A stretch of 64,000 nt of DNA from DATAEE01 sp963725145. GTDB lineage: Bacteria > Acidobacteriota > Vicinamibacteria > Vicinamibacterales > 2-12-FULL-66-21. Both the position numbers and the translations under genes were made by a program. The stretch lies in assembly GCA_963725145.1 (NCBI GenBank), contig CAVRXL010000010.1, forward strand, positions 1 through 64,000, given 5' to 3'. The notes under the pieces are model-generated. The model did no database searches. It saw only the letters and a list, made by a program, of their open reading frames with translations, and was not told the origin of the DNA. Shown here piece after piece: positions 53,092 through 63,117 of this stretch. Position 1 is the first letter of the stretch. The number at the start of each line of letters is the position of its first letter.

Positions 53092-53844
53092 TCAGGGGTT
53101 CGCTGTCGAGCTGGAACCACGAACCTCGGGAACCCCTGGAACCACTCGAACCTTTGGAACCCCTGAGGTTCGAACGTCCCGCTCGACGTTTCCGTCCCTG
53201 ATGTGAATCGTCCGGTGCGCGTGGGCGGCGATGTCCGCCTCGTGCGTGACGAGCACGATGGTGTTCCCGGTCTCGTGAAGACGCGAGAAGAGCCCCATGA
53301 TCTCCTCGCCTGTTTTCGAGTCGAGGTTCCCGGTCGGCTCGTCCGCCAGCAGAATCGACGGATTGTTGACGAGCGCGCGGGCGATGGCGACACGCTGGCG
53401 CTGGCCGCCCGACAGCTCGTTGGGCCGGTGCGTCTTGCGGTCGATCAGCTCGACCTTGCCGAGCGCCTCGAGCGCGCGCTGCTGCCGGTCCTTCGACGGC
53501 ATGCCGGCATAGATGAGCGGCAGCTCCACGTTGTGGAGCGCGGTCGCGCGGGGCAGCAGGTTGAACGTCTGAAAGACGAACCCGATCTCTTCGTTCCGTA
53601 TCCGCGCCAGCTCGTCGTCGTTCATCTCGCTGACCTGCTTGCCGTTCAACAGGTAGCTCCCCTTCGAGGGGGTGTCGAGACAGCCGATCAGGTTCATCAG
53701 CGTCGACTTCCCCGACCCGGACGGCCCCATGATGGCGACGTACTCGCCTCGCTCGATCTGAATCGACACCCCGCGGAGCGCGTGAATCTCCTCGGAGCCC
53801 ATCACGTAGGTTTTCCACAGATCCTGGGTCTCAATCAGAGACAA
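53092..53844 (-). CDS. MacB/LolD-like ABC ATPase with repeat-encoded tail
   Basis: The 250-residue ATPase has Walker A GPSGSGKSTLMN, FVFQTFNLLPR, the signature LSGGQRQRVAIARAL and Walker B ILLADEPTGNLDSKTGEEI, as in MacB/LolD ATPases that drive FtsX-type permeases. The start is TTG with GGAGGG 6 nt upstream. The domain ends near IHIRDGNVERDV; the last 25 or so residues (VPKVRVVPGVPEVRGSSS) come from a 9-bp repeat array. No cognate permease lies next to it; the distant ADOP gene is one possible partner. Confidence 0.88.
   Translation of the reverse strand: MSLIETQDLWKTYVMGSEEIHALRGVSIQIERGEYVAIMGPSGSGKSTLMNLIGCLDTPSKGSYLLNGKQVSEMNDDELARIRNEEIGFVFQTFNLLPRATALHNVELPLIYAGMPSKDRQQRALEALGKVELIDRKTHRPNELSGGQRQRVAIARALVNNPSILLADEPTGNLDSKTGEEIMGLFSRLHETGNTIVLVTHEADIAAHAHRTIHIRDGNVERDVRTSGVPKVRVVPGVPEVRGSSSTANP
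53113..53166. repeat. 9-bp repeat array in the 3' end of the MacB-like gene
   Basis: Five uninterrupted 9-bp units on the plus strand (AACCTCGGG, AACCCCTGG, AACCACTCG, AACCTTTGG, AACCCCTGA; 53122-53166), with a degenerate copy before them. Read on the minus strand they give a VP-x repeat at the protein end. Confidence 0.8.
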
Positions 53845-53860
53845 CGGCGACCCTCCTCAA

Positions 53861-53937
53861 TGCTGAATGTGGACTGCTGAGTGCTGAATTCTGTGGACGA
53901 ATCCAGCACAGCCGAGGTTCCACTCCACAATCCACAA
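53861..53937. repeat. Inverted pair of 7-bp repeat arrays upstream of the MacB-like gene
   Basis: The left array holds TGCTGAA, TGTGGAC, TGCTGAG, TGCTGAA (53861-53888). The right array holds two copies of TCCACAA (53924-53937), the reverse complement type of TGTGGA. This has the same architecture as the 22881 element. It fills the gap between the acs stop and the MacB-like start. Confidence 0.7.
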
Positions 53938-53943
53938 TGGGCC

Positions 53944-55903
<1,960 letters not shown>

Positions 55904-55908
55904 CCCGG

Positions 55909-56472
55909 TTACATCATCGGCGCCGGCGGCTCGCTGTGGGCGGGCGAGCCGCTCTGGACCGGCGGCTCGCTCGGGGCCAGCGGCCCGCTCTGCGCCGGCG
56001 GCTGATCCTTGCGGAACATGGCCGCCCCGAGAACGCCGCCGAGCAGGCCGAAGATCGCTCCGGCGACAACGCCGAACATGAGCCCGAAAACGGACCCGAG
56101 CGCCATCTCGGCGGCGCCACGGCTCTCCATCTGTTCGAACACGTCCTGCGCCTCGGGCGGGAGGGTCCCCAGGCCTTCGATCATCTGACGGAACATGTCG
56201 CGCTGCACGTCGCCGAACGCGAGCTCGATCGGAATCGACAGCACGGTGCTGATCACGCCGCCCAGGACGCCGGCGAGCAGCCCGACGAGCGCGCCGTCAG
56301 CCACCGTGATCGGCAGCGGATGGTTCTGCTGCATCACATACGCGGCGATGACGCCGCCGATGATGACCCACATGCAGCAGCAGACGTTGCCGAAGTTGAC
56401 GAACGGCAGGGCCGACAGCACGCCGATGAACGCGCCGCCATAGAGCGCCGGCTGGAGCTTCGCTGGTGTCAT
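55909..56472 (-). CDS. Membrane protein with 12-residue C-terminal repeats
   Basis: The 187-residue protein has four or five membrane helices and two glycine-rich hairpins (LVGLLAGVLGGVISTVL and LMFGVVAGAIFGLLGGVLGAAMF). A CCC triplet lies in the second helix (NVCCCMWVIIGG). The tail has two 12-residue repeats of the form PPxQSGxxAxSE, encoded by 36-bp DNA repeats. Family unknown. The start overlaps the inositol-phosphate synthase stop by one base; the stop is 5 bp from acs. Confidence 0.65.
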   Translation of the reverse strand: MTPAKLQPALYGGAFIGVLSALPFVNFGNVCCCMWVIIGGVIAAYVMQQNHPLPITVADGALVGLLAGVLGGVISTVLSIPIELAFGDVQRDMFRQMIEGLGTLPPEAQDVFEQMESRGAAEMALGSVFGLMFGVVAGAIFGLLGGVLGAAMFRKDQPPAQSGPLAPSEPPVQSGSPAHSEPPAPMM

Positions 56473-57785
56473 CAGTCGTAGTACTCCCTGCCCAAATGAG
56501 TGATCAGGTCCTCACCCTTCATGTATCGAAGGGTGTTCTTCAGCTTCATCAGTTGAATGAACAGGTCGTGTTCCGGATACAGCTCGGGGGCGTGCATCGG
56601 GCTCTTGAAGTAGAAGGAGAGCCACTCCTGAATGCCCGACATCCCCGCGCGCTTCGCGAGGTCGAGGAACAGGACCAGATCCAGGACGATCGGCGCCGCC
56701 AGGATACTGTCGCGGCACAGGAAGTTGATCTTGAGCTGCATCGGATAGCCGAGCCACCCGAACATGTCGATGTTGTCCCAGCCCTCTTTGTTGTCGCCGC
56801 GCGGCGGATAGTAGTTGATCCGGACGACGTGACAGAGATGCTCGTACAGCTCGGGATAGAGGGTCGGCTGGAGGATGTAGTCGAGGACGGATTTCTTGCT
56901 CTCTTCCTTCGTCTTGAACGACTCGGGGTCGTCCAGCACTTCGCCGTCCCGATTGCCGAGGATGTTCGTCGAGTACCACCCGCTCACGCCGAGCAGGCGC
57001 GCCTTCAGGCCGGGCGCGATGATTGTCTTGATGAGCGTCTGCCCGGTCTTCAGATCCTTGCCGGCGACCGGTGTGCCGGTCTTCATCGCGAGGTCGACCA
57101 GGGCCGGCACGTCCGCGCTCAAGTTGGGCGCCGCGTTGGCGTACGGGATGCCTTCCCTGATCGCCGCGTACGCGTAGATCATGCTCGACGGGATGCCGTC
57201 GTCGTTCGACGCCAGCCCCCTCTCGAACGCCGCGACGCTCCGGTGCACGTCGGTCTCCTTGAGGAAGACCTCCGTCGAACCGCACCAGATCAACACGAGC
57301 CGATCGAGCTTCTGCGATTCCTTGAAGCGGCGGATGTCGTCGACGAGCGCCTCGGCCAGATCGCGCTTGTTCCTCGAGCCTTTGACGTTCGGTCCGTCGA
57401 GCCGCTTGACGTAGCGGCGATCGAAGACCGCGGGCCACGGCTTGATCGCCTCGAGCTCGGGCTTGACTTGATCGAGGAGCGACCGGTCGAGTACGCCGGC
57501 GGTCCGCGCCGCGTCGTAGCAATCGTCCTCGAAGATATCCCAGCCGCCAAACACGAGGTTGTCGAGGGGCGCGAGCGGAACGAACTCGTCGATGCCAGGC
57601 GAGCGTCCGTCGGTACGTTTGCCGAGGCGCACCGTTCCCATCTGCGTGAGAGAGCCGATTGGTTTCGCGATTCCTTTTCGCACGGCGAGGACGCCGGCGA
57701 TGAACGTCGTACTGACCGCGCCGAGCCCCGCGAGCAGCACGCCGAGACGGCCGTCGGCCGGCCGAATGTCGAGTGGCTCCGTCAC
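56472..57785 (-). CDS. Inositol-1-phosphate synthase (MIPS)
   Basis: MIPS converts glucose 6-phosphate to inositol 1-phosphate with NAD. The 437-residue protein has the NAD-binding GVLLAGLGAVSTTFIAGV. It also has LIWCGSTEVF, NDDGIPSSMIYAYAA, GTPVAGKDLKTGQTLIKTIIAP and LGVSGWYSTNILGNRDGEVL, which together are diagnostic. It suggests inositol lipids or inositol-containing metabolites. Start GTG; a TATAGT lies 8 nt upstream, so the transcript is probably leaderless. Confidence 0.93.
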   Translation of the reverse strand: MTEPLDIRPADGRLGVLLAGLGAVSTTFIAGVLAVRKGIAKPIGSLTQMGTVRLGKRTDGRSPGIDEFVPLAPLDNLVFGGWDIFEDDCYDAARTAGVLDRSLLDQVKPELEAIKPWPAVFDRRYVKRLDGPNVKGSRNKRDLAEALVDDIRRFKESQKLDRLVLIWCGSTEVFLKETDVHRSVAAFERGLASNDDGIPSSMIYAYAAIREGIPYANAAPNLSADVPALVDLAMKTGTPVAGKDLKTGQTLIKTIIAPGLKARLLGVSGWYSTNILGNRDGEVLDDPESFKTKEESKKSVLDYILQPTLYPELYEHLCHVVRINYYPPRGDNKEGWDNIDMFGWLGYPMQLKINFLCRDSILAAPIVLDLVLFLDLAKRAGMSGIQEWLSFYFKSPMHAPELYPEHDLFIQLMKLKNTLRYMKGEDLITHLGREYYD

Positions 57786-57793
57786 GGCCGGAA

Positions 57794-57803
57794 ACTATAT
57801 CAT
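57794..57803. promoter_or_regulatory. Overlapping divergent -10 elements
   Basis: The sequence ACTATATCAT contains TATAGT on the minus strand (57799-57794), 8 nt before the synthase GTG. It also contains TATCAT on the plus strand (57798-57803), 10 nt before the methyltransferase ATG. The 28-bp gap has no room for separate promoters. It could be a single bidirectional promoter. Confidence 0.5.
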
Positions 57804-57813
57804 TTCGAAACGC

Positions 57814-58353
57814 ATGAAGTTCTTCCGACAGGGACCCGGACCGCACGACTTGGCCGTCTCGATGGTCGGCGTCAAGCTCGGCGACCGACTGCTGCAGATC
57901 GGGTGCGGCGACGGCGGGCTCTTCGCGGCGCTCGCCTCGAAGACCGGCCTGACCGGACGCGCCGCGGCGATCGATCCGTCGGAACACGCGGTCGCCCGCG
58001 CAACGCGCGTCGCGGAGCGCGAAGGCGTGCTCGTCGAGATCTCCTCCGCGCCGGTGGCGCCGCTTCCTTTCGAGAACGGTGCGTTCGACGTCGTCGTGCT
58101 GCTCGACGCCTTGCGGCCGCTGACGCCGGAGGCGCGTACCGCGGCGCTCGCCGAAGCGTCACGCGTTCTCCGCGCCGGCGGGCGCGCGGTCGTCGTCGAA
58201 CCCGCGCCGCGCGGCGGGCTCGCCGGATTGCTGGGACCACGAAGCGATCCGTTGTACTCGGCGGACGAGTGGCTGCGCAGCGCGGGTCTCAAGGCCGTCC
58301 GCGTGATCGCCGAGCGTGACGGACAGCGTTTCGTCGAAGGCGTGCGCGGATAA
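57814..58353 (+). CDS. Class I SAM-dependent methyltransferase
   Basis: The 179-residue protein has motif I LLQIGCGDGGLFAALA near 28, AAIDPSEHA as the acidic loop, FDVVVLLDALRPL, and VLRAGGRAVVVEPAPRGG. This is a minimal UbiE/COQ5-like methyltransferase with no accessory domain; the substrate is unknown. Homology begins at this ATG; upstream open frame lies inside the divergent gene. It ends 3 bp from the convergent SDR gene. Confidence 0.85.
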   Translation: MKFFRQGPGPHDLAVSMVGVKLGDRLLQIGCGDGGLFAALASKTGLTGRAAAIDPSEHAVARATRVAEREGVLVEISSAPVAPLPFENGAFDVVVLLDALRPLTPEARTAALAEASRVLRAGGRAVVVEPAPRGGLAGLLGPRSDPLYSADEWLRSAGLKAVRVIAERDGQRFVEGVRG

Positions 58354-58356
58354 CCG

Positions 58357-59109
58357 CTACCGCAAGCAGGTCAGGTGCCGTCCCCCGTCGATCGAGATGG
58401 TCTCACCCGTGATCCACGCCGATTTCTCCGAGGACAGAAAGTAGATCAGCTCCGCGATCTCCTCCGGTGAGCCGGGGCGTCCGAGCGGGTGTGTCTCTTT
58501 TGCCCGATCGAGGAACGCAGCGTACGCCTCCTCGGTCATCCCCGATCGCCGGTGCAGGTTGGTGACGACGACGCCCGGGTTGACGGCGTTGACGCGCACC
58601 TGCTGCGGCGCGAGCTCGAGCGCGGCGCAGCGTGTGAGCTGATCGAGCGCCGCCTTGCTGACGCAGTACGCGAGTACGCCCGGGAACGCGCGCAGCCCGG
58701 TGACACTCGAGATGTTGACGATTGCGCCGCGTGACGCAGCCAGGTGCGGCGCCGCTTCGCGCATCAGTCGAAACGGGGCGCGCACGTTCACGTCGAGCAT
58801 CGCGTCCCACGACCGGTCGTCGGTCGACTGCACGGTTCCGCCCGCGATCACGCCCGCCGCGTTGACGAGCGCGTCGATCCCGCCGAACGCCTCGACCGCG
58901 GCGCCAACGATGCCCGCGGGGGCGTCGGTGGCCGTGACGTCGGTGACCACGGCGCGCGCCTGGCAGCCCGCGCCGGCCAGCTCGTCCATGACGGCGTCGA
59001 GCGCGACCGCGTCCCGTCCGACGAGTGCGAGGGCTGCGCCCTCACGCGCAAACCGACGCGCGACCGCCTTCCCGATTCCACTCGTCGCTCCGGTCACAAT
59101 CGCCCGCAT
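58357..59109 (-). CDS. Short-chain dehydrogenase/reductase
   Basis: The 250-residue classical SDR has VTGATSGIGKAVARRFA (cofactor loop), NAAG near 87, ISSVTG with the catalytic Ser, and YCVSKAALDQ with Tyr and Lys. The C-terminal GETISIDGGRHL is typical of FabG-like enzymes. No fatty-acid genes are adjacent, so it is better called a generic oxidoreductase. The preceding 254 bp before the TonB gene hold no recognised gene. Confidence 0.9.
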   Translation of the reverse strand: MRAIVTGATSGIGKAVARRFAREGAALALVGRDAVALDAVMDELAGAGCQARAVVTDVTATDAPAGIVGAAVEAFGGIDALVNAAGVIAGGTVQSTDDRSWDAMLDVNVRAPFRLMREAAPHLAASRGAIVNISSVTGLRAFPGVLAYCVSKAALDQLTRCAALELAPQQVRVNAVNPGVVVTNLHRRSGMTEEAYAAFLDRAKETHPLGRPGSPEEIAELIYFLSSEKSAWITGETISIDGGRHLTCLR

Positions 59110-59363
59110 ATTCGGGCCACTCTGTCACTTAGGGACGACAGCTGTCCAGCCGCCGCTACAGCCCCACGGCATGGTCCACGCGAAAACTGCCGAAATACGT
59201 TAGGGGATTCTCCGGGCGGGCGCGGCAAGGGATTTGCCCCGAAAGGCGCCCAGACCGCATGCAGGCCGCTCCGGGAAGGCTGTCCTCACAGTTCTTCAGG
59301 GAACGCTCAAGACTTTTGGGCGGGACGGCCGTATCGTGCGATCTCAGAACCGACGGCAAGACC

Positions 59364-60437
59364 ATGAATCTCGAGCGACACTTCGCTCCACCTGCGGTGT
59401 TCACGGCGCGCGAGATCGCGCTCGCGGCCGGCGTCCGAACTGCAGAGGTCGTCGCCCTCGTCAACAGCGGCGGGATTCGAGCGATCGGCCCGGGCCTCGC
59501 GTTTGTCGGCGAAGGCGAGGCCGTTCGCGCCGTCCGCTGGCTGACGCGAAAAGGGAAGCCAACCGAAACGCTCGGCATCGCCGACGCTCCAGTCGCGCGA
59601 ACGAGGCGGTTCGTCCCGTCGCTGGCATGCTCAGGGACGTTGCACGCCGCGGTCGTCGCCGCGCTCGTCGCGGCGACATCGTTGGGCCTCGGCGATCCGG
59701 AGGCGAACCAGGTCCGCCCTGCTCCATCCGAGCCAATCCGCGTGGTGTACCTCGTCCAGCCCGGACCTGGCGGCGGCGGAGGGGGTGGGGGCAAACTCCA
59801 GCTCGCGCGACCACCGCGCGCCCAACGCAAGGCGCCGAAACCGAAACGAATCTCGAGTCCCATGCCGCCGCGTCGCCCGCCACCGCCGCCGCTCGTCGTC
59901 GCCGAGCGGCCGGTGGAGCGTCCGGCGCCGCCGCCGCCACCGCCCAAGGCGGAACCTGTCGTCGCGCCGATCGCGTCGGCCCCCGCGGACACGCAGGATC
60001 GCCGGGGCGTGCTCGAGGAGACGACCGCGAAAACCGAGAGCGCCGGAAGCGGCACCCACGGCGGCGTCGGCAGCGGCCGCGGCACCGGCATCGGTGAGGG
60101 AGACGGCCCAGGGGTCGGCGCGGGCAGCGGAGGCGGAACCGGCGGCGGCCCGTATCGTCCGGGCAGCGGCGTCGAGCCGCCGCAATTGCTGCGCGAAGTG
60201 CGGCCTGACTACACCGAAGACGCGCGGCGGCGCGGCATCGAAGGGGACGTCGTGCTCGAGATCGTCGTCCGGCGCGATGGATCGGTCGGAGACGTCCGCA
60301 TCGTCGATCGGCTCGACGCGGGCCTCGACCAGCGCGCGGTCGCCGCCGTCCGGCAGTGGCGATTCGCGCCCGCGCGGCTTCGCGGTTCGGCCGTGGACGT
60401 CGAAGTCGAAGTGGCGGTGGAGTTCAAACTCCGTTAG
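59364..60437 (+). CDS. TonB-type energy transducer with N-terminal HTH-like domain
   Basis: The 357-residue protein ends in a TonB C-terminal domain (QLLREVRPDYTEDARRRGIEGDVVLEI, AVRQWRFAPARLRG). It has a Gly- and Pro-rich periplasmic linker and a single membrane helix near 90-108. Unusually, residues about 10-65 (FTAREIALAAGVRTAEVVALVNSGGI, then VGEGEAVRAVRWL) look like a MerR/excisionase-type winged helix on the cytoplasmic side. A membrane and a VWA gene follow closely. I chose the ATG at the HTH-like start; the frame extends upstream without homology. Confidence 0.8.
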   Translation: MNLERHFAPPAVFTAREIALAAGVRTAEVVALVNSGGIRAIGPGLAFVGEGEAVRAVRWLTRKGKPTETLGIADAPVARTRRFVPSLACSGTLHAAVVAALVAATSLGLGDPEANQVRPAPSEPIRVVYLVQPGPGGGGGGGGKLQLARPPRAQRKAPKPKRISSPMPPRRPPPPPLVVAERPVERPAPPPPPPKAEPVVAPIASAPADTQDRRGVLEETTAKTESAGSGTHGGVGSGRGTGIGEGDGPGVGAGSGGGTGGGPYRPGSGVEPPQLLREVRPDYTEDARRRGIEGDVVLEIVVRRDGSVGDVRIVDRLDAGLDQRAVAAVRQWRFAPARLRGSAVDVEVEVAVEFKLR

Positions 60438-60445
60438 GAACCATT

Positions 60446-61180
60446 ATGGAGACCACGCTGGTCGTCATTACGCTCGTTTCGCTGGCGCTCGCGTCCGCGA
60501 TGTCGCTGCTCACGTGGCGGATGGTGGCGCTCGACCGCCGGCGCGAGTCGGCGCGCGTCGCGGCACTCGTTGATCTTGCGAGGGAGGACGATGGTTTTCT
60601 GATTGACCAGGACCCCGGGCCTGAGAGGCCCGCGGCTCCGAGGCCCGGGGCTCCGCCGGACGAAACCGGATCGGGTCTGTTTGCTGCGGGCGAGCGCGAG
60701 TCACCCGCGGGTCGTCGGCTCCTCGCCGTCGTCACGGTCGCGGCCGTCATGGCGATCGGAGTCGGAGCGCTGATGTTCGCGGGCTCCGAGCCAACAGCCG
60801 GTTCGGCAACTCAGGCCGTATCGAGCGGGGCCGCTCCGGCAGTTCCCGCGGCGGTCGGCACCGCTGGCGTTCCGCTCGAGCTCATGTCCCTTCGGCACGA
60901 TCGCGAGGGGGAGAAGTTGACGATTACCGGCCTCGTCATCAACCCGCGGCACGGCGCGCGCGTCGAGCGCACGAGCGCCGTCGTGTTCGTATTCGATCAG
61001 GCTGGGACCTTCGTCGCGAGCGGACGCGCTCTCGTCGACTACACCAGGCTCGATCCGGGCGACCAGTCGCCGTTTGTCGTGACCGTCATCGCGCCGGGAA
61101 AAATCGGCAAGTACCGCGTCGGGTTCCGCGGCCAGGACGGCGCCGTCGTGAGCCACGTCGACCGACGCTCGGGGACATGA
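60446..61180 (+). CDS. Two-helix membrane protein of the TonB/VWA operon
   Basis: The 244-residue protein has an N-terminal helix (about 3-24) and a second near 95-115, with a Pro-rich stretch between (GPERPAAPRPGAPP). A C-terminal domain follows with immunoglobulin-like strands (KLTITGLVINPRHGARVERTSAVVFVFD, DQSPFVVTVIAP) similar to FxLYD/DUF3426-type domains. It lies 8 bp after tonB and overlaps the VWA gene by 4 bp (ATGA). Its role is unknown; anchoring or modulating the VWA protein is one possibility. Confidence 0.65.
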   Translation: METTLVVITLVSLALASAMSLLTWRMVALDRRRESARVAALVDLAREDDGFLIDQDPGPERPAAPRPGAPPDETGSGLFAAGERESPAGRRLLAVVTVAAVMAIGVGALMFAGSEPTAGSATQAVSSGAAPAVPAAVGTAGVPLELMSLRHDREGEKLTITGLVINPRHGARVERTSAVVFVFDQAGTFVASGRALVDYTRLDPGDQSPFVVTVIAPGKIGKYRVGFRGQDGAVVSHVDRRSGT

Positions 61181-62223
61181 TCATGAAACGCCTCGCCATC
61201 CTCGCGTGCGCGCTCGTCCTCGCCAGCGGGCGACCGTCTGGTCAGCAGCAAGAGAAAGATCGGTTCCGCTTCAGGACGGGAGTGGAGCTCATCAACGTCA
61301 CGGCGACCGTCACCGATCGAAACGGCCGGTTCGTGCCCGGGCTGCGGAAGGAAGACTTCGAGATCTATGAGGACAACGACCCGCAGACCATTTCGCATTT
61401 CAGCAGCGAGCGCGTGCCGGTGAGCCTCGGGATCGTGCTGGACACGAGCGGCAGCATGGAGGGAGAGAAATTCGCGGCGGCCCGGCGGGCGCTGGATCGC
61501 TTCCTGTTCGATCTGCTCGACCGCGACGACGAGATCTTCCTCTACACCTTCGACGCCACGCCTGAACTGGTGGAAAACTGGACGACGGACCGCCAGCGGA
61601 TCGTGCGTGGGCTCGCTCGCGTGGACCCTGGAGGCGGCACGGCGTTGTACGACGCCGTCGCCGAGGCCGTTCCGCTCGCTCAATCCGGCACGCGGCGGAA
61701 GAAGGCGCTCGTCGTCATCTCGGACGGCAACGACACGAGCAGCCGCACGAGCCTGCGCGAGGTGCAGCAGCTCATTCGCGAGACTGAGGTCCTCGTCTAC
61801 GCCATCGGCATCGACGGACGCGATGCGACGACCGCGTCGAACCAGAGGCCGCCCCGGGTGCCGATCCCGATTCCCTTTCCGTTCCCCGGCCGGAGGCCGC
61901 CGCCGACCTCACGACCGCCGCAACAGCCGTTTCCACCGCAGCCACGCGGACCCTACCGGTCAGGAGGCTCCGGCAGCGAAGCCGTCGACATCGCCGCGCT
62001 GCGCGATTTGACGGACGACAGCGGCGGCCGCACCGAGATCGTCCGCTCGGCGGCCGATCTCCATCCGGCGACGGCGAGCGTCGCAGATGAGTTGAGCAAG
62101 CAATACTTCCTCGCGTATCCGGCGCCGGGCCACAAGGATGGCCGGTTCCATACCATTCGCGTCGAAGTCCGGCGCGGGAACGGCTATCTGGTACGGTCAC
62201 GAAAGGGCTATATAGCTTCATGA
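61177..62223 (+). CDS. Exported VWA-domain protein (acidobacterial VWFA-related type)
   Basis: The 348-residue protein has a signal peptide and the opening VELINVTATVTDRNGRFVPGLRKEDFEIYED, the usual start of this acidobacterial family. A VWA domain follows with MIDAS DTSGSM, a conserved Thr, and SDGNDTSS. A proline-rich insert (about 225-265, IPIPFPFPGRRPPPTSRPP) interrupts the VWA fold before ALRDLTDDSGGRT. Such proteins bind metal and partner proteins at the envelope. ATG 61177 overlaps the previous stop; ATG 61183 is an alternative. Confidence 0.85.
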   Translation: MIMKRLAILACALVLASGRPSGQQQEKDRFRFRTGVELINVTATVTDRNGRFVPGLRKEDFEIYEDNDPQTISHFSSERVPVSLGIVLDTSGSMEGEKFAAARRALDRFLFDLLDRDDEIFLYTFDATPELVENWTTDRQRIVRGLARVDPGGGTALYDAVAEAVPLAQSGTRRKKALVVISDGNDTSSRTSLREVQQLIRETEVLVYAIGIDGRDATTASNQRPPRVPIPIPFPFPGRRPPPTSRPPQQPFPPQPRGPYRSGGSGSEAVDIAALRDLTDDSGGRTEIVRSAADLHPATASVADELSKQYFLAYPAPGHKDGRFHTIRVEVRRGNGYLVRSRKGYIAS

Positions 62224-62238
62224 GCTAAGATCGGTTTC

Positions 62239-62988
62239 GTGCAGACGTTCGCCGCGCTCGGGCTCAGCATCGTCGGCAGCCTGGGCGGGCTGCTGACGGC
62301 CTCGGCCTTCCTGCTCGTCGGCGATCGTCTTCGGACGCGGCTCGTTCCGTCGCTGATCAGCTATGCGGTCGGCACGCTGCTCGGCGCCGCGCTCCTCGGA
62401 CTCCTGCCCGAATCGCTCAAGACCCTCACGCCACCGGCGGCGTTCGGCACGCTGCTCGCCGGCATCTTTACGTTTTTCATCCTCGAGAAGCTCGTGCTCT
62501 GGCGGCACTGCCACGACACCGAGGACTGCCTCGTCCACAGGACGACGGCGCCGCTCGTGATCATTGGCGACGCGTTCCACACCTTCGTCGATGGCGCACT
62601 GATCGCGGCGGCGGTCGTCACGTCGCTGCCGCTCGGGATCACGACGGCTCTCGCGATCGCAGCGCACGAGATCCCGCAGGAGGTCGGCGACTTCGCGATC
62701 CTCCTTGGCGCAGGCTATGCCCGCGGTCGCGCCTTCACGCTCAACCTCATCTCTGGACTCGCGGGAATCGCGGGGGCGGCCTTGATGCTTCTCTTCGCGG
62801 CCTCCGCGCCGCGCCTGCTGCCGTGGGTGCTCGCCTTCGCGTCAGGCAACTTCCTTTACGTCGCGATGGCGGATCTGATCCCCAGCCTGCATCGCGGCGG
62901 CCCGGGCCACGCCGGCGCCAGCAACGGGAGCGGGCTCCTCCAGATTGTCCTCATCGGCGCGGGTGTCGCCACGATCGTCCTGCTTTAA
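62239..62988 (+). CDS. ZIP-family metal transporter
   Basis: The 249-residue membrane protein has about eight helices. The ZIP metal-site motifs are in helices IV and V: DAFHTFVDGALIA and AAHEIPQEVGDFAILL. A histidine-containing loop (RHCHDTEDC) may bind metal in the cytoplasm. Likely substrate is zinc or another divalent ion. GTG start; TAAGAT (62226-62231) ends 7 nt before it, so its transcript may be leaderless. Confidence 0.9.
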   Translation: MQTFAALGLSIVGSLGGLLTASAFLLVGDRLRTRLVPSLISYAVGTLLGAALLGLLPESLKTLTPPAAFGTLLAGIFTFFILEKLVLWRHCHDTEDCLVHRTTAPLVIIGDAFHTFVDGALIAAAVVTSLPLGITTALAIAAHEIPQEVGDFAILLGAGYARGRAFTLNLISGLAGIAGAALMLLFAASAPRLLPWVLAFASGNFLYVAMADLIPSLHRGGPGHAGASNGSGLLQIVLIGAGVATIVLL

Positions 62989-63117
62989 GGACCTGTTGCC
63001 CGCCTGATCCCCCAGCTTTTCAAGGGTTTCCGGCCGCGTCGGTTGGTACCGCCTTTGCCTCTTCAGTGGGCTGTCAGCCAGCTCCCGCAGCTACCCCCCA
63101 AGAAGGAGATGGAGGTC

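Noticed and set aside
53845..53943. Small gene between acs and the MacB-like gene
   Set aside because: The gap is filled by heptamer arrays; no start with a ribosome binding site and no sustained frame.
59110..59363. Possible riboswitch before the TonB gene
   Set aside because: The region has some GC-rich complementarity but none of the consensus cores I know, such as c-di-GMP, cobalamin or glycine aptamers.
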